Origin: Breviolum minutum Mf 1.05b.01
Lineage: Eukaryota; Sar; Dinophyceae; Suessiales; Symbiodiniaceae
DNA length: 64,000 nt
Assembly (NCBI GenBank): GCA_000507305.1
Contig: DF239018.1
Coordinates: 372,001 to 436,000 of the forward strand
Direction of reading: 5' to 3'
The position numbers and the translations under genes were made by a program. The notes beneath the pieces were generated by a model, which saw only the letters and a list, made by a program, of their open reading frames with translations, ran no database searches and was not told the DNA's origin. This document shows positions 23,535 to 33,900 of this stretch, in pieces (within the stretch, counting starts at the first letter, position 1; each line of letters opens with the position of its first letter).

Positions 23535-23887
23535 GGGGGAAAGGAATAGGGCCACGAATTCTGTCAGACCCCCCTGTGCCTCCCGAGGTAGAAGGGCGCC
23601 TGTTCTTCGATTTTTTGTCCCTACGGTCCACTACGGTCACTGAAGGGACATCGCCTTGCAAATTTGGTTTTGCGTGGCTCTTGGACAACCTCCCCCAAGA
23701 CAGTGACACTGGCAGCAACGGAGTCATCGCAATGTTGGTTCGGATTCAAGAAAATGTGTTCACTGAGTGGCTGGACAAGCTTCGCTCCCCCACAGCCCTT
23801 GAGTTTGCAAAGAAAGCGATCCCTCAAAGGCTCCAGCTGGATGATTTTGCAGTCATTTCGAATTGGTGCCTTGTTCTTCGTACTTAG
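23535..23887 (+). CDS. Gene C exon candidate
   Basis: After TTTTTCCAG the frame reads GKGIGPRILSDPPVPPEVEG, LFFDFLSLRSTTVTEGTSPC, then VIAMLVRIQENVFTEWLDKL and EFAKKAIPQRLQLDDF, stopping at 23887. Composition is coding-like. A mixed helical and loop segment of unknown function. Confidence 0.45.
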
Positions 23888-23946
23888 TTGTGTTTTCGGT
23901 GGTGGATTTTGAAAGACTTGCTTCAAATTGATGTTTCCAATTCCGA

Positions 23947-23988
23947 TAGATTTTGACTCATGACTCATGACTCATGACTCATGACTTA
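23947..23988. repeat. TGACTCA tandem heptamer
   Basis: Five consecutive near-perfect copies of TGACTCA/TGACTTA occur. The heptamer is the AP-1 consensus elsewhere, but here it is one of many short tandem runs in introns of this half of the window, so no regulatory role is claimed. Confidence 0.85.
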
Positions 23989-24422
23989 TCAGGATTCAGG
24001 ATTTATCCAATACTTAATTTTTCCGTAATAATAGCAACTCTTTGAACCTTAGTATTAGCATTTTTAAAGTGAATTATTCGGTAATTAGGTATTTTAACGG
24101 TATTTTAGTACTTTATTTTATTCATCTTTCAATCAAGTTGAAAATAGATCAGTAGTTTGAATTAGATAGATTTTTCATTTTCACACTAACTACTGATGAG
24201 AAGTACAGTATACAATAGACTAAATAGTTTCAAGTTTAAATAGTTATTTAGTTTTTATTCATAATAGTCAAAGTCATAGTTTAAATAAAGATTAATTTTG
24301 ACATCATACTGAATCATACTACAGCAACTGCCGTTTTTTACCATTACTACATTATTCATCATTATTACATTATCACTGTCGAGTTTTTCGAGATGACAAG
24401 TGATAACATTTCATTTCATAGA

Positions 24423-24784
24423 AAGGTGTTCGGTTTGGGTCTTGATACTGATCCGTGGGCAAGTCTATCGGTTTTGGGCCCGGCTCCGGATGCCTACCAA
24501 GGTTTCCATCTTCCTCAAATGCCATGGATGAGTTCGACAAGTATGAGAAGAAGGAGGGCTTTTCTCATTTGATTCTGTTCGATTTGCAGCGGGTGCATGC
24601 CTGCCTACTTTTAGCTGCGGAGCAGCACGGCAATCACCGCGGCTACATTTGCGAAGTTGGAAAGGCTCAGTCAGCTTTTTCAAACAAGGTGTCTAATGCC
24701 ATGTCTGCACTGCCTGCCTGGAGGTGGGGGGTTGGTGACCGAGTTTACTTAGTGCTCATTGAAACATGCTCTACATCTTCATGA
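24423..24784 (+). CDS. Gene C exon with frame break
   Basis: An upstream frame reads FGLGLDTDPWASLSVLGPAP then AYQGFHLPQMPW. From about 24530 the reading moves one base to MDEFDKYEKKEGFSHLILFD, HACLLLAAEQHGNHRGYICE and KVSNAMSALPAWRWGVGD. Both sides look coding. It shares the 18-base AAGGTGTCTAATGCCATG word with the next exon (25196), which points to local exon duplication. Confidence 0.45.
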
Positions 24785-25044
24785 GTTCTGTCTTGTAAAA
24801 TATCAATGACTATACTGACTGTACTTACTTACTCCTTACTATAATATGTTATTACATATTTCATATTTCATATATTGATCATGATTTTTCATCGACCGCG
24901 TTGAACTGTGCTTTGCAGAAAGGGTACAGTAAGGACAGTCACACTCATCTCATCAAGAAAGAAAGGTAATGATAATGGGCCAACAGTTTATTGGCGAGCT
25001 GTTTGCTGAGACCAGTATCACTGACCGGAGAATGCCCACTCAAG

Positions 25045-25470
25045 GTCTTTGTGGCAAAAAGTTCTGTCGCTGACAATGGAGTCGACAGCGACAGAGGCCA
25101 CTTTGGAGGAGGCAAAGAAGGTCACAGACAAGCTGTTGGATCTTGCTGGCATTAAGTCATTCGATTCCGGGTGCATGAACTCTTCCGAAATCAAAAAGGT
25201 GTCTAATGCCATGAAGATCAAGGAGATGCTTGAAGGTGCCCCTGGAACTCTTGTCGGAGCTGCTGATGCCTGCAGCACTTTGGCTTCATCTCTGACCAGC
25301 TTTGAAAATTGGGTTCAGAATGATCTTTCCCCGGACTTCATGGAAGAGCAGAAAATGATCTTTCGCTGGTTGGAGAAAAAATCAGAGGATGGTGGCAATA
25401 TGGAAGCTGGCCTGGAGGCCACAGCGGCACTTTCCCTTCCGGAACCAAGTCTTCCAGAAGAATTGGGGTC
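25045..25470 (+). CDS. Gene C exon: helical segment
   Basis: The frame encodes MESTATEATLEEAKKVTDKL, GIKSFDSGCMNSSEIKKVSN, AADACSTLASSLTSFENWVQ and MEEQKMIFRWLEKKSEDGG, then AALSLPEPSLPEELGS before a possible donor at TCAAG|GTTCTT. It is clearly coding-like and strongly helical. The function is unknown. Confidence 0.5.
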
Positions 25471-26149
25471 AAGGTTCTTCGATCGATGCTGCTCAGCGAC
25501 AAAGGGAGGTAGTCGCGGGGGTTGTGGATCGTTTCAGTGATTTGTTTGTTTACGGTCAAAATTCATGGTCTTTAAGTTCTTTAAGTCTGTGACGTTCTGT
25601 GTTATCAAGTTCTAATCTAATCGATCTAATCGTCACCGTAAAACTGTTCAATTTAGGTTTGACGAATCCAGGAATCTATAATATAAGTGTCAAGTCTGTC
25701 CGGTACTTTACCAAAGTTCGTATCGACCGACTATCGTTTTCTTTTCAAGTATCCAGTATCAGTATTAAGTAGTAAAATCACAGGCCAGGCCGGCCCTATC
25801 ATACACCATCGCAATCCGAAATGCTCAACCAAACCCCAATAAAGGGCCAAAGATAGTATGTGCGAATACTATTCCGTATTCCTGCAAGATACCTAAGACA
25901 GGACAAGGCTATTGTGACTGACACGAGTGGTTTCTGATCATGGCAATCACCGGCATTGCCTAGATAGCTGCGTGATAACTTAGCACTACAAAATTGCCCA
26001 TAGATAATTGAACATTGATTGGTGCAAACAGACTGATGTAATAGGTATGATGATATGATGATATGATTTTATATTGTGGTACTGACGTGACATGACACAA
26101 TAGTTGAAGCCTGAATCTATCTTGCGTGAAAGGGCAACTTTGCCTTGTG

Positions 26150-27355
26150 AGTTGAGGTTTGATTCTGGAGTCCGTGACTTTGCCAACGCTGTGCTCAAGT
26201 CCTTTGGATGCGTTCATGCTGGAGTGGCGGCGGCTTGTGAGCGAGTTTGAGTGGCCCAAGGGAAATGGGGAGGATGACATCAAGAACATTGTCGCATTCT
26301 TGGAGTATGTCAAGGGCCTCCAAAAGGCAAAAAGTGATTTGGATATGGTCTTGAAAAGGATTCAGGAGACAACCCACAAGCCGGATGAAGAGGACAAACT
26401 GGCAGAGAGAATTTCGGAACAAATGTTACGCTATACCTCCCGCCTTGCGACCATTGTAAGTGCCAAACACCTGATGATGATTGTCAAGAATCCGAGTGGA
26501 AAGTGGGACATCAACAAAATGGGGAGGAACTTCAAGCCCGTTGCTCACGCCATCAAGGCCTTGGCCAGCGTTGATGTGGCAAAGGATTCTTTGGCAACCG
26601 TCGAGTTGGAGGATTTGTGTGGCCGGCTGAGCATCTTTGAGACTTGTTGTTCATTACTGGACGATCCACTCGGGAAGGACGATGCGCTCAAGAGGTTTAT
26701 TGACATTGGTGAAGGTTTCAAAGCCAATTTCACCAAGCAGGTCAATGATAACCTCCAGACTTTTGATCAGTCCATCATCGGTGACTTGAAGGAGTTTGTG
26801 AAAGCCTACACTTGTGTCATGAAGGCTACGGAGTCATGGGCAATGGAACCTGTTATGTGGGCTTTTGAGGGAGACAAGACCAAGCAGGACTTCAAGAAGC
26901 TGAACAGTAATCTGGCCAACCTCAAGAATTTCTTGAAGGGCCTCAATACCTTTGCTGCTCACACAACAAGCCAAGATGATTTGTCGAAGTTGATCTCGAG
27001 GGCCAATCAGTACATCAAGGAAGCCAACGCCATTGAGAACTTGAGCTGCGAGATTGCTGGTGTCGTGATGTGTGCCACCTACTTCTTAGGCAACGATGAG
27101 TATGATATGAAAAATGTGGTCAAGTACGCTCAAGAAAACTATGGGACGAAGGTTGCCAGCCTTCCCAAGAAGCTTTCAACTATGGTGAGTGAGGAGCTGA
27201 AAAAGGTCACTGCAGGACAAGAACAAGAACAGTCTGGAACTGATCATGCATCTTCCAAAGGCAAGAAAGACAAGAAGGAAAAGGATAAAAGCAAGAAGGA
27301 CAAGATCGACAAAAAGGACAAGAAAGACAAGAAGGATGCAAAGAAGAAAAAGTGA
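26150..27355 (+). CDS. Gene C last exon: all-helical protein with Lys-rich tail
   Basis: This is a clean open frame of nearly 400 residues ending with a TGA at 27353-27355. From about residue 20 it is a long helical protein with no obvious catalytic motif (for example EWRRLVSEFEWPKGNGEDDI, LVSAKHLMMIVKNPSGKWD-like stretches, FKKLNSNLANLKNFLKGL). The last 35 residues are a Lys/Asp repeat (KKDKKEKDKSKKDK...KKKK), typical of a nuclear or RNA/DNA-associated tail. The first 70 bases are also open in a second frame (RFDSGVRDFANAVLKSFGC), so the true start of the exon reading may include another one-base break. It is the best-supported coding exon of region 3. Confidence 0.65.
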
Positions 27356-27816
27356 ATGTGAAAGGGCAGGTATCTTGTCGAACTATTTATCGCCATGTGA
27401 TCGCTGAGCTGGTCATTGATTGGTTCAATGATTCAATGATCAATTTTGATCAGCGTGTGTCAAGGCATGATTCGGCTAGATTGCTGGCCTGGTGATACCA
27501 GTGGCAGGCATTAGCTAGTCCGATTCTGAAATTTTCGATTTGCGATTCAACAGCCAAAAAAGACTCGTTGTGCCACTTTGTTTGCTTAGTTGATCGGGGC
27601 TTTGAAACGGGTTTTGGCATCGTGCGGTTTTCTGCCGTTTCCGGATACATAGTCTGTTCAGAGATCACATCATTTGATTCTTTGGCCATTTGATATTTGA
27701 TATTGCTTGACAGCTTGATGTAATTTGAGAAGGTTTTCTTAGTTTGGATCTGCGCTCGGCTTCTAATCTGAACCATCAGCACTTCAATCACCAGCACTTC
27801 AGCCTCCTGTTTGCAG
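27356..27816. other. Short gene-free spacer
   Basis: No convincing coding frame lies between the stop of gene C and the methyltransferase-like exon. If the latter is part of a complete gene, its N-terminal domains are not here. Confidence 0.5.
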
Positions 27817-28000
27817 GCGCTCATGGCCGCACAGGGGTTCTCTCCCCTTGACTTCCTGTGGTCGGAGGATTCCTACAACTTATATTGCAACTTAGCAGGC
27901 AACGCCATGACCACCCCGGTGGTTGGCAGCGTTGTCCTTGCGCTTGTGATGTGCGTGTTCCTGCAGCAAGACCCACCGCTCAAGTGGCTTGCTGTGATTG
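27817..28000 (+). CDS. C5 DNA methyltransferase C-terminal exon (motifs IX-X)
   Basis: After CTGTTTGCAG the frame reads ALMAAQGFSPLDFLW then LAGNAMTTPVVGSVVLALVM. The (R/L)xxxxQGF...GNAxxxPVVGxxxxAL arrangement is the end of the C5 cytosine DNA methyltransferase fold, where motif X helps form the SAM pocket. The exon ends at GTGATTG|GTATGC. The catalytic motifs (I, IV, VI) are not present in the 460 bases upstream, so this is either a leftover fragment or the end of a gene whose other exons I could not link. The methyltransferase-like exon at 10.8 kb is the only other candidate in the window. Confidence 0.6.
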
Positions 28001-28070
28001 GTATGCAGTGACTGAGTTGTGGAGTGGAGCAGAGACGGCGTATTTTTTGTCATCGCCATTTTTGCCCCAG

Positions 28071-28144
28071 GCAAGTCGATGAAGCTCAAGGTGGTTCAGG
28101 TCACCAAGAAGAGGACCAAAGCTGTGACTGCACAACTCAAATGA
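28071..28144 (+). CDS. Last exon joined to the methyltransferase-like exon
   Basis: The 70-base intron 28001-28070 has GT at its start and CCCCAG at its end. Joining completes a Gly codon and continues KSMKLKVVQVTKKRTKAVTA then QLK and a TGA (28142-28144). A short basic end is plausible for a nuclear DNA-binding enzyme. Confidence 0.55.
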
Positions 28145-28812
28145 TATACATCAGTGCTCTCATTGTATCGAGTTTGTTTTCCAGAGTCCAGACTTTGATA
28201 GATTATTGCTTGATTCCGAGTCATACCGATTTCAGTTGGTTGCCACTCCCGTTGGTTCACAGATCACGCATCGGCATTTTCATGAAATCGAAACGTTAAA
28301 AAGTATTTAGGGATTGATCGAGCATTGTCGGCAGAGCCTTTTCAACGTACACTTCAATGCAAAGTGTTGCTGCTGATGTCAACTGAATATTACTTTACTT
28401 ACAGCAATTGGTTAGCAATTTCGTGTGAAATTCCAACACATTTCTTCAGCTTCTCACACTCACGGCTGCTCACTACTGAATTGTTTACAGGAGGGAAGCC
28501 AGTATGACGATTCCGATTTAAGCTCGACGGAGGCCACGTGGCATTGTCACATGCTTGATTCATCATTGATCATTGAGCATTGATCACCGTCAATGTTCAC
28601 TTATCAACATATCATGTTCGTTTTTTTTGAGTATGTTCAGCTCGTGAGTCTTGCAGTCGGTCTTACTATACATGTTCAGAAGTAAGTAAGCAGAGGGAAG
28701 CAATTTCGTAACTACCGTATCCAGGCTACAAAAGAGAAATGTTTTTTGACAGTTGATTTGCGCAAAGAAACCTTCAATTTCAAAAACGAAAACGGCGTTG
28801 CCACTTTGCCAG

Positions 28813-28914
28813 GAGTTGGGAGGTGTGTCATCTTCCTCGAGCAGTTCATCTAGCCTTGATCCCGATTCAGACGAATCATGTGACTCACAAAATTTGGACG
28901 GAGTTCAAGTTTAG
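28813..28914 (+). CDS. Orphan terminal exon, Ser/Asp-rich
   Basis: After TTTGCCAG the frame reads ELGGVSSSSSSSSLDPDSDE then SCDSQNLDGVQV and a TAG at 28912-28914. The Ser/acidic composition is like the ends of other exons in this window. The gene it belongs to is not clear; no linked upstream exon was found after 28144. Confidence 0.4.
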   Translation, partial: ELGGVSSSSSSSSSLDPDSDESCDSQNLDGVQV

Positions 28915-30860
28915 CTAGCTGCCATTCTGCGAGTGGTGAGCAACATCTTGCTGGTACTGTTACTTGCTTTTCCGTGTTTTTGACCACAATGGCTTTTGGA
29001 GCAATCTCCCAACATCTTGATTTTGATTTCAAAAGTTTTTCCTCTGTTGTCCTCAACTGTAGTCTTCGACCAAAGCGAATGAACATTCATTCTTTCCAAA
29101 CAATGAGCTTGCAAGATGTCTCGGCGACATATATGCTTCAGCGCATTTGCTGATCATTTTTCAGGTGGTTGTAGTTCCTATGGGCGCAATTATCCTGAGT
29201 GGTGGTTTTATGAGGTTGCTTCCACTTCCACTTAATCAGATTTAAATTGCACGTCAGATTACGAGGATTCATTTTCCACTAATTTTGTTCTTCAAAAAAA
29301 CAGGAATCAGGAATTCATTGAATTATTTAACCTCGTATCCATTTGGTCTATGAGTTTTTTTACATAAGAGCATGATGATAGCCAGCTGACAACTAGATTA
29401 GTAGACTGATAGGTTTTGATACAATCAAACCCCCTCCGGTGAAAATCCATCGAAGGTGTAAATATTATAAGATCCAAATAGTTGTCTGAACAAAGACATG
29501 GTGTAAGGAATTGATTATTCATTTCTTCTGGCATTTGGGAATCCAAGCCAAAATATAAAACCCGTCCATCATATATGTTCCACCCTTTGTTTTGATTTCT
29601 GAATATTGAGGATATCTTGGAATCTAGGAGTTTTATTGTGACATCATTTACCATTTGAACTAAAACTAATACTGTTGCTTATGTAGTGCAAGTCCATTTT
29701 GGAATTTGGAAGTCTCCATGAACAAAAATATTTGGATGAATCATACCGAGCCCTACCAGTTTTGCAGGCACAAGCCGGCTGATGGTATTTTGAAAAAAGA
29801 CAGGGCTGTGGCTGTGGTGGACGGGTGAAGATTTTTTGTTGCCAAAACAAGGTAGACATCTCACCAAATTTGTATGCACTCTGTCAAAATATTCATCTAA
29901 GAATTCGAACATGAAGGGTTTAGATAGAACAATTTGTAATAAATAATATACTGATAATTAATAATATGTCTGGAATTTTGAGAAGACAGTGGAATGATTC
30001 AAAAACAACAGTAGCACTGTATGAATATATGATTATATGTATTTGAAAACGCACATCTCTTTGTGCTCTTGCCACGTGATGTTGCCTGGTGTGAACAAAA
30101 GAAAGTCAAGGGTAAGTTGAAAACCCATCTCGAATGTTGTTGAATGTGTCATCATCAAACAGCTCTGGGCCTGGGTATCGAACCAACAATGCACAGTAGA
30201 TCGATTCTTTGTGTTTTCAGACTACTACATTTGGGATCACACTATTACCTAGATCTGCATGTATGATTGCATTTGTACTTGTATGATGAGCTCACATTCT
30301 AAAGCAAAATTAACACCATATCATATCATGTATTACATGATCAAAAGGGTTCATGAAAATAACATTGAAGCTGTGCAAACCTTCTACATGTTCTGGTTTT
30401 CGTAAGTTGTTTTACCAAATTATTTACTTAGTTTTGGGTATTACGGATGCCCCCAACAGAGATAGAGCCCAAAGTTGCAATTAAGTTATAACCCTTTACA
30501 AGTGGAGTTGCAACCCTACTTATACCTGACTTTGGGGCCCACCTTGTAGATTTCGGATATGATTGCAAGTGGGTGAAAAGGTTGGCTTGCATATGCAAAA
30601 TCCCATCAAAAAGGATCCATGTTTCTTTCTCCTCATTTTTTCAAGCATCCATCCCATACCATACTGACCATCCAATCTCAACATACACGTAACTTCAAAA
30701 ATTCAAAAGGATTCTTTTCCAAAACGAATCTCCTCTTCCAGGGTGGGCCCCCATTTTAGTTTTGTTGGGGTGCATGTTTTTTTTTCCGGGATGTTTGGCT
30801 TCCAATCAACCCCAACAATTCCTCCCAAACCTCGCCATGTGTTGTGCTTTCTCCCTTTGC
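28915..30860. other. Gene-free stretch separating the two halves of the window
   Basis: Only short frames without coding character occur. It contains part of an inverted-repeat element around 30470-30547 (AGTTGCAATTAAGTTATAAC ... GTTGCAACCCTACTTATA) that recurs at 31.0, 54.25 and 60.2 kb. Upstream, introns hold short tandem words; downstream they hold inverted-repeat elements. Confidence 0.5.
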
Positions 30861-30866
30861 GGTGAG

Positions 30867-30935
30867 GCCCTACGAAACGCCTCGGTGGCAGGGCAGGTGG
30901 ACATTGTGAAGTCCTTGCTTCTAGTGAAACCCAAG
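30867..30935 (+). CDS. Gene D ankyrin exon
   Basis: The frame ALRNASVAGQVDIVKSLLLV fits helix 1-helix 2 of an ankyrin repeat. Here the CAGGTGGAC junction is uninterrupted, whereas in many other repeats an intron sits exactly at CAG|GTG. The start and end of the exon are uncertain. Confidence 0.5.
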
Positions 30936-33900
30936 GACGACATTTGCTGTGCCATGGGGTATGGGTGGGATCTAGATCTGGTGTGAGTGATCCAGGGGGG
31001 TTCAACCCTTTTAAATGGCCTTATTTATTGGTAGGTGGGGTTATAACCCTACTTACAACTGGTAGGAGCCCATCTTGTTGGATTTGATGAAATCTCAAAC
31101 CTGTTTGAAAGGGTTACTGTATAAGCTTTGGTGGATGGTGTTTTGCTATTTCATGTGATATGGTTAGTTTCAAAGATGTTTTTTGTTGAATCTTCACTCT
31201 GAAAGAGGAGTCGTCATGATTCATGATCTACGTTGATGCTAGCATCACCTCCTACACAAGTAAAAGAATACCCCGAGGTTGTCAGGGCCTTTTTATTCAA
31301 TAGTTCGATGATGGGTCCATAAACGTTTCAAAATCCTATAAGAAAGATTCCACCAAGTTTTTTGATACTTGCAAATCATGATTCGTACCAAGTGTCCTGT
31401 GATTTCCAATGTGACCTGGTTTCATGGAAGGTCTTAACTTTCACCCGTCGATTTGTTGAAACAGTGATGCAATTTGACTTGCATATATGGTCAGGTAGGG
31501 AAGAAACCACCAACTCGAGGAAGTCTTAAAAACTGAGACACCCCACCCACCCACCCACCCACCCCCATTCACCCGCCTGAAATGACCAGTTAGTGTACGT
31601 AAAATGGATAGTTGACCCTGCCCAAAACCAACAGTTCCCCGCTGAAAAGGCCGAAAAGAAAGGATCGTCTTCCAATCACCATTTTCAAGGGTAAACTCGC
31701 TGTTGGTTTCACGAAAAAGTGTGTTTTTTATTGAAAAGAACCCTTCCCATTTCACACACGACTGTTCATGGTTCAAAAATCCTGCACCAATTGGTATGTT
31801 AACAAAAACCCTGCAAAATAGCCGGATAAACTATGAACCCTAAGCCCTTGGCCGATTTGATGGCAATTTCTTCCATGAACATTATCCGTTCACAGGATTT
31901 TGTGATTATTTTGATGAGGCTTACCCAATTCTATGGAGAGAGTTTTATTATTTTCAATTTTTTTTTGCGGTAAAAAAATACATCTCATCTCCCAAACCGC
32001 GTTTGGTCACATCTATTTATCCCACGGTAAAGGCATGGACATCCACAACGACATCCCACCGTTTTTTCCCCAGGATTTGGGAGGTGCTCTTCGTGCAGCC
32101 ACTTATGTTGGTCATGAAGAGGTGACGAACCCCACCTTGCGCCAAGTGTCGTTGTTGCGAGGGTTCAAAGCTACCGAAGCAACCAACACAAGGGTGGTAT
32201 CTCAAAAATGAGGTGATCAGATATTGGATTACTCTCCGGTATGTATGTTTTGCCCAGGGAAACAACTTTGGTAAAGATGATGTTTTCCTTTTCCTAAGGT
32301 GGGAGATATAAATTAGTTCCCTGGAGGTAACCTACATTTGGGTAGTCTAGGGGGGTAAACGTAGGCAAACATATCATACATTGAGTATTTGAGGGTGGTG
32401 GGCATCTAAAAAATGTTGGTTTTAGTCAAAGTCATAGAATTTGGGGATCACTTGCCACTGTACTCCATACTCCATTGACACCTTAAAACGCATGGGATAA
32501 ATATCAACTTTCAAATGCCTCAACTGCTGAACTTTTTTGGTTTTTGTTGGAATGAAAACATTGGGAATTTTTCTAGCATGTTTGTTTCTGTTGAAAAAAC
32601 ACCCAGGTTGAAGCAATCCAGGTTTTGTTCACGGTTGTTTGTTGCTGGTGAAAGTGTGTTACCCTTCCAGTCGGGCTCTCCTCGCAGTGTGGCAAGGTGG
32701 TGAAAGTCTTGGTGCAAGCGAGTGCTGATCTCAATGAGCAAGACGAGGTCTTCCAGCGTGGACGGTGTGAAAACACCAATTGAGCCATGAAAAAAGGGCC
32801 CAAATGGTTGTTTAGTGTAGGGGATGAAATGCTACCCAGTTATGTGGGGATTATTATACGCCATTAAGAGAATCCTTATTTAGAAAAAAAAACGGATTTC
32901 ATAGAAATTAATAGGAGTTTTTTCGTGGCTCAATTTCTTCCCCACCAAACTTGGAGGGATTTTGAGTTGTTTGAAAGGTGGTAACTGTTGACGTGTGCGT
33001 TTTTTGTTTTTTTTTCCAGGGGAGAGAAAAACAACAAAGCAAAAAGCAACCGATAAAGTGTTGCTGTTGTTTTTGATGTTTTTTTTCTCAGGGGAAGCGG
33101 AAGGGGTTTTTAAAAAGGTCTCTTTTTTTTAGCAGCCAAAGAAACAAAAAGAAATAAAACGGTGCTTCAAACCAATGGGTCTTGACTTCCAGGGATCAAC
33201 TTTTGTTTAAGAGAGTTTGTGGATGCGAGTCACTTTTCCAGGGTTGGTTGGCAAAGAGCTTGTGGATTGACCAAGGGGATGAGGGATGACATTGTTTTAA
33301 GGGAGATCACTGGATCACTGTTATTTGACATTTGTTAAGGGAGAAAACAGTGAAGGGGTCCTCACGTTTCACCTCCTCCTCCCTAGACGCCCCGAACTCT
33401 TCACGACACTTTCCAGGACGGCTGGACCGCGGCCATGCGAGCGGCGCAGTACGGCCACGTCAACATCTTGCAATATTTTCTGGACACCGGTGCCAGCAAG
33501 GACAGCAGCGCAAACATGGCAAACACGGAAACCACACGGCGGCCCGATTTTCCGATGGCGTTTGACAAGGTTGGTTAGTAGCCAAAATAGGATCATCTTC
33601 AGCGATTACAAGGATGAGGGAAATTGTGCGGCAAAAAAATTGTCAATAAAATGCTCCCCTTTCCGGTACTCTCGTATGGTAATCCTTTTCAAAAAGTCCA
33701 GGCTGGTGATAATATGATCAAATCTGGTCAAGAGATGTGAATAGAATTCTCCACGTAAAACAATGGTGTGGCCCTTCCAAAGTCTTCCAGGGTTTATCAT
33801 CCAACAAGGTAACCTTGACGCCAAAGCTTTGGTCGTGTTGAAAATTGCAAAATCCGGGTGTTTTTTTTTCGCGAAAATTGCAGAAAAACACCGTTTGGAA

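Noticed and set aside
23947..23988. AP-1 enhancer cluster (TGACTCA)
   Set aside because: It is one of many short tandem runs in these introns; no promoter context is visible.
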